From 2-01-FULL-49-22 sp036507655 (GTDB taxonomy: Bacteria > Patescibacteriota > Saccharimonadia > Saccharimonadales > UBA10212), in the NCBI GenBank assembly GCA_036507655.1, contig DATCIS010000007.1:1-18494 (forward strand): a stretch of DNA of 18,494 nucleotides. Reading direction: 5' to 3'. Made by a program: the position numbers and the translations under genes. Under the pieces are notes generated by a model. The model saw nothing but the letters and a program-made list of their open reading frames with translations. It was not told the origin of the DNA and searched no databases. Shown piece by piece: positions 1 to 6,661 of this stretch (position 1 is its first letter; the number at the start of each line of letters is the position of its first letter).

Positions 1-690
1 TAGTGACGGTATACCTATAAGGTCACGGATGTCCTTTTCGGTGATTTTGTGGCCAATGGCGCTTAACTGATCAAGCAGCCCGATGATATCGCGCAAGCTA
101 CCCTCGCCAAACTCGGCCAGTAGCTCAATGGCTTCACTGCCAATCTGAATCTTCTCTTGCTTGGCAATTTCTTGCAGCCTGTCTTTGGCGGCGTTTTTAG
201 TAATTGGTTTGAAGTTAAATCTTTGCGTACGGCTGATTATGGTCTCCGGCAACTTATGGGCTTCGGTAGTAGCCAGAATGAATATACAGTGTGCCGGCGG
301 CTCCTCAAGAGTCTTCAAAAGCGCATTGAAAGCTTCTTTTGTAAGCATATGTACTTCATCTATGATGTAAACCTTATATTTGGCAGAAGTAGGGGTGATA
401 TGGACTTTTTCGCGTAGATCACGGATTTCGTCAATCCGGCGATTGCTGGCAGCGTCGATCTCGATGATATCCAAATGGAAATTGTCCCTGGCATACGGCA
501 GTTGATTAACTTGGTGGGCTAAAATTCTGGCGATGGATGTCTTGCCCACGCCCCTGGGCCCAGCAAACAGGTAGGCATGGCTAATGCGGCCAGATTTAAC
601 AGCCTCACCTAATGTCTTAGTTATGGCCTCCTGGCCAACGGCTTCAGAGAATTTCCTAGGCCGGTATTTCCTATACAACGCCTGCCCCAT
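1..690 (-). CDS. dnaX: DNA polymerase III gamma/tau subunit, 5' part (runs off left edge)
   Basis: Clamp-loader ATPase that loads the sliding clamp onto primed DNA. The first 230 codons are present and the frame stays open to base 1, so the C-terminal part lies outside the window. Visible AAA+ motifs: N-terminal YRKYRPRKF; Walker A GPRGVGKTS (about residues 44-52); Walker B IIDEVHML (109-116); sensor 1 ATTE (140-143); arginine-finger region IISR (151-154); sensor 2 GSLRD (197-201). The zinc module with four Cys that usually lies between Walker A and the IEIDAAS motif is absent: ARILAHQVNQ leads to DIIEIDAAS after about 13 residues, with no Cys. The SRC motif is SRT here. No Shine-Dalgarno precedes the ATG, and a TATAAT lies 9 nt upstream, so it may be leaderless. 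The identity is very secure; only the C-terminus is unknown. Confidence 0.96.
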   Translation of the reverse strand, partial: MGQALYRKYRPRKFSEAVGQEAITKTLGEAVKSGRISHAYLFAGPRGVGKTSIARILAHQVNQLPYARDNFHLDIIEIDAASNRRIDEIRDLREKVHITPTSAKYKVYIIDEVHMLTKEAFNALLKTLEEPPAHCIFILATTEAHKLPETIISRTQRFNFKPITKNAAKDRLQEIAKQEKIQIGSEAIELLAEFGEGSLRDIIGLLDQLSAIGHKITEKDIRDLIGIPSL

Positions 691-699
691 CGTAAACTA

Positions 700-705
700 A
701 TTATA
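700..705 (-). promoter_or_regulatory. -10 box of dnaX, probably a leaderless promoter
   Basis: TATAAT on the minus strand, separated from the dnaX ATG by 9 nt. A start about 7 nt downstream of the box would leave a leader of only about 2 nt. No convincing -35 hexamer is seen at 16-18 bp, and there is no Shine-Dalgarno. The sequence TATAATTAGTT here recurs upstream of the TPR gene. Confidence 0.5.
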
Positions 706-759
706 CCCTCACAAAAGCCAGCCAATTGTTGTGATTTCTTTAAATACTTGGTTATAAGA

Positions 760-1272
760 TTATAAGGCCGCTTCTAGAGCTGCCCACTCGGCATTGACTG
801 TCTCGTCTGCCGGTATATTAACGCTGACCTGATCAGCCGGTTTAGCCTTGAAGTAGGTTACACTTGCCAACAACACCCGGTATTGTTTAGAGTCGACTTC
901 GACATAATAATGACCGTCCTTTTGGGTGAGTACGCCAACCACCTGTTTGCGAGGCACAGGACCGATCTGTTTGTACAGAAATGAGCCATCCTCGGCTATC
1001 GTTAGTTTGAGAATATCACCTTGGACAAGTTTTGACTTACTGGCATAGTTAGCCGGCACCGGATAAGTTTTACCGTCCGAGCCAACCATGTTCTGCCCGT
1101 CAAAAACGCCTTCAATAACCTTACCTAGGGCCTGATCTTTGACCTTCTCGACCAACTCGGTGTCTTCGCCGACTACGCTTATCAAAAGCTCTTTGGCCGC
1201 CGCCACGTTAGTTTCCGCCTCGCTAAGCAATGCCCGGAGTCTTTTTATTTGTTTCTCTGGTAAATCCGCCAT
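760..1272 (-). CDS. Conserved-looking protein of unknown function (170 aa)
   Basis: I cannot name a function. The first 50 residues are charged and probably helical (MADLPEKQIKRLRALLSEAE onward). Residues about 51-155 look beta-rich, with motif-like stretches VIEGVFDGQNMVG (53-65), YPVPANYASKSKL (70-82), FLYKQIGPVPRK (98-109) and YRVLLASVTYF (131-141). The C-terminus is acidic and Ala-rich. There is no signal peptide or membrane segment, so it is likely cytosolic. From memory, similar proteins recur in Patescibacteria without an assigned role; this is recollection, not a search. It lies between rplL and dnaX, on the same strand, with its own candidate promoter. A purine-rich GGAGAAG precedes the ATG by about 11 nt. 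Codon use looks like that of its neighbours, so the reading frame is very probably real. Confidence 0.85.
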   Translation of the reverse strand: MADLPEKQIKRLRALLSEAETNVAAAKELLISVVGEDTELVEKVKDQALGKVIEGVFDGQNMVGSDGKTYPVPANYASKSKLVQGDILKLTIAEDGSFLYKQIGPVPRKQVVGVLTQKDGHYYVEVDSKQYRVLLASVTYFKAKPADQVSVNIPADETVNAEWAALEAAL

Positions 1273-1325
1273 TTCTTTTTCTTCTCCAACCCCCTAGTCT
1301 TTGTTTGACTACAGTGTCTGACCCA

Positions 1326-1354
1326 AACCTACCACAACTGTTAATCTAAGTCAA
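1326..1354 (-). promoter_or_regulatory. Candidate promoter for the 170-aa protein gene
   Basis: -35 TTGACT (1349-1354) and -10 TAGGTT (1326-1331), separated by 17 bp. A TGG immediately before the -10 fits an extended -10 element. The -10 matches consensus only 3 of 6. A second TTGACT lies 8 bp further upstream (1357-1362). It sits in the 119-bp gap after rplL. Confidence 0.4.
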
Positions 1355-1391
1355 AAAGTCAAGTTTTTTATTGTGGATAAAAGACGGTGTC

Positions 1392-1889
1392 TTATTGGAG
1401 CTCGACTGTAGCACCGGCAGCTTCTAAAGCCTTTTTGGCTTCCTCGGCCTCCTCTTTTGAAGCTTTTTCTTTGACCGGTTTTGGGGCGCTATCAACGATT
1501 GCCTTTGATTCGCCCAAGCCTAGGCCGCTTATGTCCTTAACGGCCTTAATGACGGCTACCTTCTGGGCGCCGGCGTCTTTAAGGATGACATCAAATTCGT
1601 TTTTTTCCTCGGCCGCCGGGGCACCGGCTTCAGGACCACCAGACGGAGCCGTCGCTACCACAGCCGGAGCCGCGGCACTAACTCCCCAGTGTTCCTCGAG
1701 TGCCTTGACGAATTTACTGACTTCCAAAGCGCTCATTTTATCAAGCTGCTCAACAATTTTTTCGAACTCTTTAGGGATTTGGGCCTTTTTGCCGGCTGGC
1801 TTTTCCGCAGGCTCGGCTTTAACCTCTTCAGGTGGCGTTACTTGCTTCTCGACGTCTTTGTTTTCTGGCTGGTTCTTTTCTTCTGCCAT
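1392..1889 (-). CDS. rplL: 50S ribosomal protein L7/L12, N-terminally extended
   Basis: The stalk protein of the large subunit, which recruits and stimulates the translational GTPases; dimers bind the L10 tail. At 165 aa it is about 40 aa longer than the usual 120-125. Residues 1-37 are an extra Glu/Lys/Pro-rich tail. Residues 38-70 are the dimerisation and L10-binding helices. Residues 71-96 form an Ala/Gly/Pro hinge. Residues 97-165 are the globular CTD with the typical KVAVIKAVKDISGLGLGESK and the closing LEAAGATVEL. The ATG follows GGAGAGGAAG at good spacing. It lies 30 bp after rplJ, so both are expected from one transcript under the L10 leader upstream. rpoB, the usual next gene, is not present. 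Confidence 0.97.
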   Translation of the reverse strand: MAEEKNQPENKDVEKQVTPPEEVKAEPAEKPAGKKAQIPKEFEKIVEQLDKMSALEVSKFVKALEEHWGVSAAAPAVVATAPSGGPEAGAPAAEEKNEFDVILKDAGAQKVAVIKAVKDISGLGLGESKAIVDSAPKPVKEKASKEEAEEAKKALEAAGATVELQ

Positions 1890-1919
1890 GATACTTCCTC
1901 TCCGGATTAAATGGTTTAA

Positions 1920-2453
1920 TTAACTACCTAAACTCTCAGCGCGGGCATTCAAGACATTCAACACACCACGAACATTACTCGCCATGACGTTGGCAACACC
2001 TGATAACGGCGAACTAATAGTCGCTATCAGCTGAGCCCTCAGCTGGTTCTTGGTCGGCAGGCTGGCCAGTGCTTTGACGTCATCGGCGTCCAAAAGCTGG
2101 CCGTCGGCGGTAACAGCTCCGACAAATTCGATCTGCGGATTGGATTGAGCAAATGCTGCCAGACTTTGAGCCGGCGCCACCTCGTCAGACTGATTAAACG
2201 CATAGAGCAGCTGGCCTTTAAGGATGCCGCCTTCGACGTTCTTTAGATTGTCGGTTGCAGACATTGCTTGTTTAAACAGGCGGTTCTTGATAACCCTAAC
2301 TGTGGTGCCACTGTCTTTGGCTTGCAGACGTAGGTGTTGCATAGCCTGCACCGAGGTGCCCTCGTAATGAGCAAAAACGGTCAATTTAGACCTCGATAAA
2401 AGGTCTTGAACTGCCTGAACCGTTACCGTTTTTTTCTGTCTGCTTAAGGCCAC
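1920..2453 (-). CDS. rplJ: 50S ribosomal protein L10
   Basis: Base of the L7/L12 stalk; binds 23S rRNA and carries L12 dimers on its C-terminal helix. An upstream TTG (2501) is in frame, but I chose the GTG at 2451-2453. TAGGAG lies 8 nt upstream of it, and the product then begins (M)ALSRQKKTVTV, as L10 proteins usually do. The TTG would place the start inside the terminator stem of the leader. The resulting 177 aa is normal for the family. The N-terminal domain contains the stretch TTVRVIKNRLFKQAM, and the C-terminal part after LPTKNQLRAQLIATI is the L12-binding helix region. In other bacteria the L10(L12)4 complex represses its own mRNA, and the leader just upstream fits that. Confidence 0.96.
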   Translation of the reverse strand: MALSRQKKTVTVQAVQDLLSRSKLTVFAHYEGTSVQAMQHLRLQAKDSGTTVRVIKNRLFKQAMSATDNLKNVEGGILKGQLLYAFNQSDEVAPAQSLAAFAQSNPQIEFVGAVTADGQLLDADDVKALASLPTKNQLRAQLIATISSPLSGVANVMASNVRGVLNVLNARAESLGS

Positions 2454-2471
2454 AACTACTGCTCCTAAATT

Positions 2472-2499
2472 AAAAAGTCTTTGGCTTGATACCAAAGAC
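2472..2499 (-). terminator. Intrinsic terminator (attenuator) before rplJ
   Basis: On the minus strand a perfect 8-bp stem GTCTTTGG / CCAAAGAC (2492-2499 with 2477-2484) with a 7-nt loop is followed directly by five T (2472-2476). It ends about 5 nt before the TAGGAG ribosome-binding site of rplJ. Its 5' arm is also the 3' arm of the long L10-leader closing stem, so the two structures exclude each other. Confidence 0.8.
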
Positions 2500-2563
2500 A
2501 AGTGAAGTTATCTGTACCTCGGTAGCTCATTAAGGTCTTTTAAGACCAGCCACTGTCTCTGGT
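2491..2563 (-). promoter_or_regulatory. L10-leader-like regulatory RNA upstream of rplJ
   Basis: Read on the minus strand, ACCAGAGACAGTG (2551-2563) pairs with CACTTGTCTTTGGT (2491-2504) over 13 bp with one bulged T and one G-U pair. Inside lie a small hairpin GGTCT-TAAA-AGACC and then TTAATGAGCTACCGAGGT. This resembles the conserved TTAAT and CCGAGGT core that I recall from bacterial L10 leaders. It lies directly in front of rplJ, where L10 autoregulation is known in other bacteria. The 3' arm of the closing stem doubles as the 5' arm of the terminator, giving an antiterminator/terminator switch. No covariance search was run. Confidence 0.7.
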
Positions 2564-2574
2564 ATCTATCAGAT

Positions 2575-2603
2575 AATTTACCACAGGTGATAGATTGTCG
2601 CAA
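2575..2603 (-). promoter_or_regulatory. Candidate promoter for rplJ-rplL
   Basis: -35 TTGCGA (2598-2603), 17-bp spacer, -10 TAAATT (2575-2580) preceded by TGG, which fits an extended -10. The predicted start, near 2567-2569, falls just before the L10-leader structure, so the transcript would begin with the switch. The -35 region TTGCGACAA is identical to that of the dcd promoter. It lies immediately after the stop codon of the thymidylate kinase fusion. Confidence 0.55.
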
Positions 2604-2607
2604 GGCT

Positions 2608-4506
2608 TTATTTTTTCGATTGGCTACGGCGTTTTTTAGTCGGTCGTCTAACCTCCGGGGCCTTGCGTGCTTGCTGCTGCTTAGGTTGGCTCCATCTTTC
2701 ATTAGTCAGGCTTTTTTTGACTGATTCTGTTATTAGGGGGTGGACCTCGGCGATTTGCTCAATCAGCGGCTCAAAAATGACCTTACTGCCTGGCTCGTTA
2801 GCCAGCCACCCAAAAAACCCTTCGCCGTCCAGCGTGAATTGCCAGCGTTGCAGATGGCCAGCTAGAACCGTGTAAGCTGCTAAATAATCCAGGCCAGCCG
2901 CCTGGATGTCACTGTATAACTCAAGGCTGAGATCGAAACATTCAATAAAACCTTCGTCCAGCGCGGCTTCTTCGATGGCGGCGGGAACACGGTAGCCGTA
3001 CCGTGGTGACGGAGCTTGGAATTGAGCATCAGCTCCTAGTAATGATTGGGCTAAGCTGGCGAGTGTCAACGTATCTTCTGTAATCTCAAACCGGTACTGG
3101 ATTTTTTTAAGGACCGCCCTAGTCTCTGATTCGCAAAAGACTTTAAGCGCATTGGCTTTTTGCTGATACGTCCAGCCATCAACCTCTGCGGCGATTTCAT
3201 CCCTGGATAAATTGCTGTAAGGATAGAGACAATCAGCCAATAGGTCCAGTTCATTCCTAGGTGTTGCGCTAAGTAGTTTAACTCCTTGACCGGGGGCCGC
3301 GCTATTGGCACCTAAGCGGCTGGCGGCCATCTGTCTTATAATCTGTTTCAGCGCCTGCGGCTCTTTTAGTTGGGCACCGGTCTGCTTAGTTACCTGAAGT
3401 AATTCGGTTAAACTGGTGGCTGATGCCTTCGAGAGCAGCTGTTTCAGCGTTAGAGGATTGCCGCTAATCTTAGCGTCAACCAGGGTCGCCAGAGGCGCTA
3501 TGTGACTGGCATATTTCTGGTTTGGAACATCTAAGGATTTATTTACCCGTTTACCAAACGTAGCCAGTTTGTCCATAGTCGAGTGGTACTTTTTAGCCAA
3601 TTTCGGAGAAAACTCAGCTGGTATAAAGTACGTTAGGCGGGCTTTTTCATTGGCCGGCGGCCATTTGAGCTGATAGTCAATCGCAAAACCTTGCCCCAGC
3701 AGACTATTCAATGACAGTAAGCTTACGTCCTTGAGCTCCAGGTCATCTGTTGGCCCCTCATCGATTTTGGGCCGGGAGCTTATTTTCTTTGCATCACTTA
3801 TCAGATTGACAGTCTTCGAGTGGCCGGGATGGGAGGGTTTGGGTAACAACGGTTTTAGTACTTCCCATATACTGTTATTGATATCGGTAACGGATAGGAT
3901 TTTATTATTCAAAGCGCAGTCAATTGCCTTAAAATCTTTGGGAAATAGCCGGCATAAGCTGTCGTATGTGGACACGGATAGATGTAAGTGTTCAATGTCA
4001 GCTTCATGTTCGTCGTGCATTTGGTTGGTATAGCTTCGGGCAGCCTTTTTCTTAATCAACTCAAAGGCCATATCAGCCGGAACGCGCAAGAAAAGGTTGA
4101 TGGTCGGCCGCGGTATGCCTAGAAGTTGGAACTCCAAGCTATCGGCCCAGACAAAAAAACCTCTCTGCTCTGCTGGCTTGCCAAATTTGGCGCCTTGGTG
4201 CGCCATGTTCGAACCAGTATAGCGGTTGGCGAGTACTATTTTAGCGTCAGCCAGGCTCTGGCGTATTAACGGTGCGGCTTCAAAACGGTCTAGAGCGTAA
4301 AATAGAGACGCCGTGTACGGACTGAGCTCGGACGCTGGGCCGTATTCACCGTTAAGATAGTGCTGGACAAAATAACTCGAAGGTTCATCATATCTAGGAA
4401 AATCATAAACGTCCACCTCATGCCCGGCGGCTCGCAACCGCTCCGCCAGCAACTTGAATTGAGTGGTCTTACCAGAGCCGTCGCTGCCCTCTATGACGAT
4501 GAACAT
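2608..4506 (-). CDS. tmk: Thymidylate kinase fused to a ThyX-like C-terminal region
   Basis: Residues 1 to about 222 form a dTMP kinase (dTMP + ATP to dTDP + ADP): P-loop GSDGSGKTT (7-15), DFPRY (35-39), DRF (73-75), NRYTGSN (94-100; usually DRY) and a LID-like KKKAARSY (152-159). The full protein is 632 aa, about three times the normal length. Residues 408-598 resemble the variant ThyX-like family as I remember it: a LYPYS segment, YRFEI (471-475), SPRYGYRVPAAIEEA (500-514) and a helix around LAAYTVLAGHLQRW (542-555). The position where ThyX carries its RHR signature reads LASLAQSLL, so flavin-dependent synthase activity looks doubtful. Residues about 256-400 are unassigned, and 604-632 form a very basic tail. 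The ATG lies 9 bp after dcd, so the two are co-transcribed. The kinase is secure; the ThyX relation is an inference. Confidence 0.88.
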   Translation of the reverse strand: MFIVIEGSDGSGKTTQFKLLAERLRAAGHEVDVYDFPRYDEPSSYFVQHYLNGEYGPASELSPYTASLFYALDRFEAAPLIRQSLADAKIVLANRYTGSNMAHQGAKFGKPAEQRGFFVWADSLEFQLLGIPRPTINLFLRVPADMAFELIKKKAARSYTNQMHDEHEADIEHLHLSVSTYDSLCRLFPKDFKAIDCALNNKILSVTDINNSIWEVLKPLLPKPSHPGHSKTVNLISDAKKISSRPKIDEGPTDDLELKDVSLLSLNSLLGQGFAIDYQLKWPPANEKARLTYFIPAEFSPKLAKKYHSTMDKLATFGKRVNKSLDVPNQKYASHIAPLATLVDAKISGNPLTLKQLLSKASATSLTELLQVTKQTGAQLKEPQALKQIIRQMAASRLGANSAAPGQGVKLLSATPRNELDLLADCLYPYSNLSRDEIAAEVDGWTYQQKANALKVFCESETRAVLKKIQYRFEITEDTLTLASLAQSLLGADAQFQAPSPRYGYRVPAAIEEAALDEGFIECFDLSLELYSDIQAAGLDYLAAYTVLAGHLQRWQFTLDGEGFFGWLANEPGSKVIFEPLIEQIAEVHPLITESVKKSLTNERWSQPKQQQARKAPEVRRPTKKRRSQSKK

Positions 4507-4515
4507 CCTTGATAC

Positions 4516-5229
4516 CTATCTGGCCCTTAAACCTTTTACGGGCTTGGGTAACACTCTTTTATCAAGATAGGCCTTAGGTAGCATCAGCTCGGGGTGCCAT
4601 CTTTTGATAAGCTTCTTAAAATCGCTGCCTGACTGGTATTTACCGCTAAATCCTTTGTGCCGGCCGGCGCCATAGCTGCCTGCCACTTTTCCAGTATGGT
4701 GAAAAATTATCTGGGCAATCCTTTCGCCCACCGGCAGTAGCACTATTTCGCTGTGGTTTAGGTTAAAAACCTCGAGAGTCAATCTGTTAACGTAGCCGGG
4801 ATCTATCCATCCGGCATCAAAGCTAACCGCTATGCCGTTTCGCCCCCAGCTGGAACGCGACCTAACTTCGCAGGCGCCGGGTGGTAATATGCCAAAAAAT
4901 TCATGGGTATGGGTCAGGATTCTCTCGCCGGGTCTAACTGGTATGACCGGATGGTTGGCGGGGATCCCTTTAAGCTCTTTTACTCCGTTCTCCCTACACC
5001 ACTGCTTATGCGGCATGGCTTTTATGGCGCCTTCAAAGTATCTTTTGACGTCGCCTTCATCAAAAGGGTTATAAACCGGATGGTCTTTCGATCTTTCGGT
5101 CCGGTAGTAATAATTACCAAGTGTTACATCGAGGCTGGCATGGGCTACATGTTTAGGTATGTATGGCTCGCATAAGATATGGCCGTCTTTGATAGCCTGC
5201 TTAATTTCAGTGTTACTAAATACCCCCAC
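4516..5229 (-). CDS. dcd: dCTP deaminase family protein
   Basis: Trimeric dUTPase/dCTP-deaminase fold; family members convert dCTP to dUTP, or directly to dUMP in bifunctional members, feeding dTMP synthesis. Visible motifs: SLDVTLG (32-38), GERILTHTHEFFG (101-113), RSRSSWGRNG (123-132), the active-site segment AGWIDPGY...LTLEVFN (139-156) with E153 as the expected general base, GERIAQIIF (168-176) and GKYQSGSD (197-204). At 237 aa it is longer than the usual ~190; the extra residues lie around 45-90 and at the basic C-terminus. Start is a GTG with AAGGAG 12 nt upstream, a slightly long spacing. It has its own candidate promoter and is followed by the thymidylate kinase fusion, which suggests a thymidine-nucleotide module. 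The sequence cannot decide between mono- and bifunctional. Confidence 0.93.
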   Translation of the reverse strand: MGVFSNTEIKQAIKDGHILCEPYIPKHVAHASLDVTLGNYYYRTERSKDHPVYNPFDEGDVKRYFEGAIKAMPHKQWCRENGVKELKGIPANHPVIPVRPGERILTHTHEFFGILPPGACEVRSRSSWGRNGIAVSFDAGWIDPGYVNRLTLEVFNLNHSEIVLLPVGERIAQIIFHHTGKVAGSYGAGRHKGFSGKYQSGSDFKKLIKRWHPELMLPKAYLDKRVLPKPVKGLRAR

Positions 5230-5255
5230 GACGTGATTAAACTCCTTTTTATAAT

Positions 5256-5284
5256 ATTTTAATGCTGTTGTAAACTTGTCGCAA
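5256..5284 (-). promoter_or_regulatory. Candidate promoter for dcd-tmk
   Basis: -35 TTGCGA (5279-5284), exactly 17 bp, -10 TAAAAT (5256-5261, 5 of 6 to consensus). It lies in the 68-bp gap after rplA. The nine bases TTGCGACAA at the -35 match those of the rplJ promoter. Confidence 0.55.
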
Positions 5285-5297
5285 GCCGGCTACTCAG

Positions 5298-6230
5298 CTA
5301 GAGTTCGGTTTTAATGCTTGGACCCATAGTGCTTGTGACGTAAGCTGATTTTATATATGTGCCTTTGATGCTGGCTGGTTTGGACGAGCGCAGGCTGCTA
5401 ACGACAGTCTGAGCATTTTCCAGCAGCTTTTGCGGGCCAAAGCTGGCCTTGCCTATTCCTAAGTGGATAATGCCGCTCTGGTCAACGCGGTATTCTACTC
5501 GGCCGGCCTTGGCCTCTTTGACTGCCTGGCTAATATTGGATGTCACGGTGCCGCTTTTGGGATTTGGCATCATCCCCCTGGGTCCGAGTAATTTAGCGTA
5601 TTTCCCGAGTTTAGACATCAGTGCCGGTGTTGATATCAGAATATCAAAATCGATTTTTTCTTTATCGAGCGCTGATAGGATTTCATCACTGCCAACAATA
5701 TCGGCTCCGGCCTTTTTGGCCTTTTCAATATCGTCGCTTTCGGCAAAGACTGCAATTTTGGCTGATTTTCCAGTTCCATGCGGCATGACAACCGTGTCGC
5801 GGACATTCTGGTCGGCTTGCTTTGGGTCGACGGCCAGATTGATATGCATCTCAATAGTGGCGTCAAACTTGGCAGTCGAGGTCTTGGTGGCTAAATCCAC
5901 CGCTTCGGCCAGATTATAAGATTTACTCTTGTCGATTTGATTAGCAGCTTCACGGTACTTCTTACCTGCTCGTTCCTCGCGTCTGCGAGGCGGTTTTTGC
6001 TCGACTTTCGGCTTCTCGTCTCTGGCTGCTTTGACCGGCGCCTTTTTGCGCTCTTCCTTGATAGCCTTTTCTTCTGATTCCTTAACCGCCTTCGTGCTAC
6101 GCTTGCCGGCTTTGGCAACGGTTGTTTGCTTCCTTATAGGCTCAACCTTTACCTCATCAGCTTGGGACTTTTCGGCTGACTTCTTTTGCGACTTTTTCGC
6201 AGTCTTATCTGTTTTCTTTGACTCAGCCAT
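5298..6230 (-). CDS. rplA: 50S ribosomal protein L1 with a long N-terminal tail
   Basis: L1-stalk protein that binds 23S rRNA and helps release E-site tRNA; in many bacteria it also represses the rplKA mRNA. The conserved protein begins at GKKYREA (residue 89) and covers the normal ~220 aa: FDATIEMHINLAVDPKQADQ, VVMPHGTGK, LGPRGMMPNPKSGTVT and the closing KGTYIKSAYVTSTMGPSI. Residues 1-88 are an additional Lys/Glu/Ala-rich, probably disordered, basic tail. The ATG is supported by GAGGTAG at the end of rplK with good spacing, so the tail is translated rather than a start-site error. Codons about 9-16 of the tail share a 23-bp DNA sequence with the tail of rplQ. It follows rplK with only 2 bp between them. 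Confidence 0.97.
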   Translation of the reverse strand: MAESKKTDKTAKKSQKKSAEKSQADEVKVEPIRKQTTVAKAGKRSTKAVKESEEKAIKEERKKAPVKAARDEKPKVEQKPPRRREERAGKKYREAANQIDKSKSYNLAEAVDLATKTSTAKFDATIEMHINLAVDPKQADQNVRDTVVMPHGTGKSAKIAVFAESDDIEKAKKAGADIVGSDEILSALDKEKIDFDILISTPALMSKLGKYAKLLGPRGMMPNPKSGTVTSNISQAVKEAKAGRVEYRVDQSGIIHLGIGKASFGPQKLLENAQTVVSSLRSSKPASIKGTYIKSAYVTSTMGPSIKTEL

Positions 6231-6232
6231 AT

Positions 6233-6658
6233 CTATTCTACCTCTACGCCCATGCTACGGGCTGTGCCAGCCACCATCTTCTTAATAGATTCGACATCGC
6301 CAGTGTTCATATCGGCGGCTTTGGCTTCGGCGATCTTCTGCAATTGAGTTTTTGATAGTTTCTTCTCTAATTTAGTTTTATTCGGCTCACCGGATCCCTT
6401 ATCAACTTTCAGTGTGGCAAGGATTAGCTCGTCAGTTGGAGTACCAACCACCCGCCAATTCATGGTACGGTCATCGTAAATAGTTATATGAACGGTAAGC
6501 ATCTGGCCCATACGATCCTTGGTCTGCTCGTTAAAAGGGTTTACGAAATCCATCATATTGACGCCATACTGGCCAAGGGTGCTACCAACCGGCGGGCCAG
6601 CGCTGGCCTGCCCGCCACGTAACTTAATCTTCAAATTCGCTCTAATTTCCTTAGCCAT
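6233..6658 (-). CDS. rplK: 50S ribosomal protein L11
   Basis: Component of the GTPase-associated centre; binds the 1070 region of 23S rRNA next to the L10 stalk. Its 141 aa is the normal length. The N-terminal domain carries GPPVGSTLGQYGVNMMDFVN (residues 21-40), a slightly divergent form of the proline-rich switch region. The C-terminal rRNA-binding domain ends with GTARSMGVEVE. The start ATG follows GGAG by 5 nt, and that GGAG lies at the end of the 62-codon gene upstream, suggesting translational coupling. It is in the canonical order nusG-(small gene)-rplK-rplA. Confidence 0.98.
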   Translation of the reverse strand: MAKEIRANLKIKLRGGQASAGPPVGSTLGQYGVNMMDFVNPFNEQTKDRMGQMLTVHITIYDDRTMNWRVVGTPTDELILATLKVDKGSGEPNKTKLEKKLSKTQLQKIAEAKAADMNTGDVESIKKMVAGTARSMGVEVE

Positions 6659-6661
6659 TTT

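Noticed and set aside
1375..1393. Possible terminator after rplL (AAGAC-ACC-GTCTT followed by TTAT)
   Set aside because: The stem is only 5 bp with a 3-nt loop and a poor T-tract, and it overlaps the stop codon. Too weak to call.
1387..1923. 178-codon open frame on the plus strand
   Set aside because: It is the antisense of rplL, a clearly conserved gene; the Ser/Ala-rich product is typical of a shadow frame.
2499..2501. TTG as the start of rplJ, giving 193 aa
   Set aside because: It has no ribosome-binding site and lies inside the terminator stem. The GTG at 2451-2453 has TAGGAG at 8 nt and gives a normal L10 N-terminus.
2508..2702. 64-codon open frame at the end of tmk and over the L10 leader
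   Set aside because: It overlaps the tmk tail in another frame, and its 3' part is the structured leader. The basic composition follows from the tmk tail.
5449..5919. 156-codon open frame on the plus strand
   Set aside because: Antisense of the conserved L1 core, with no recognisable motif or ribosome-binding site.
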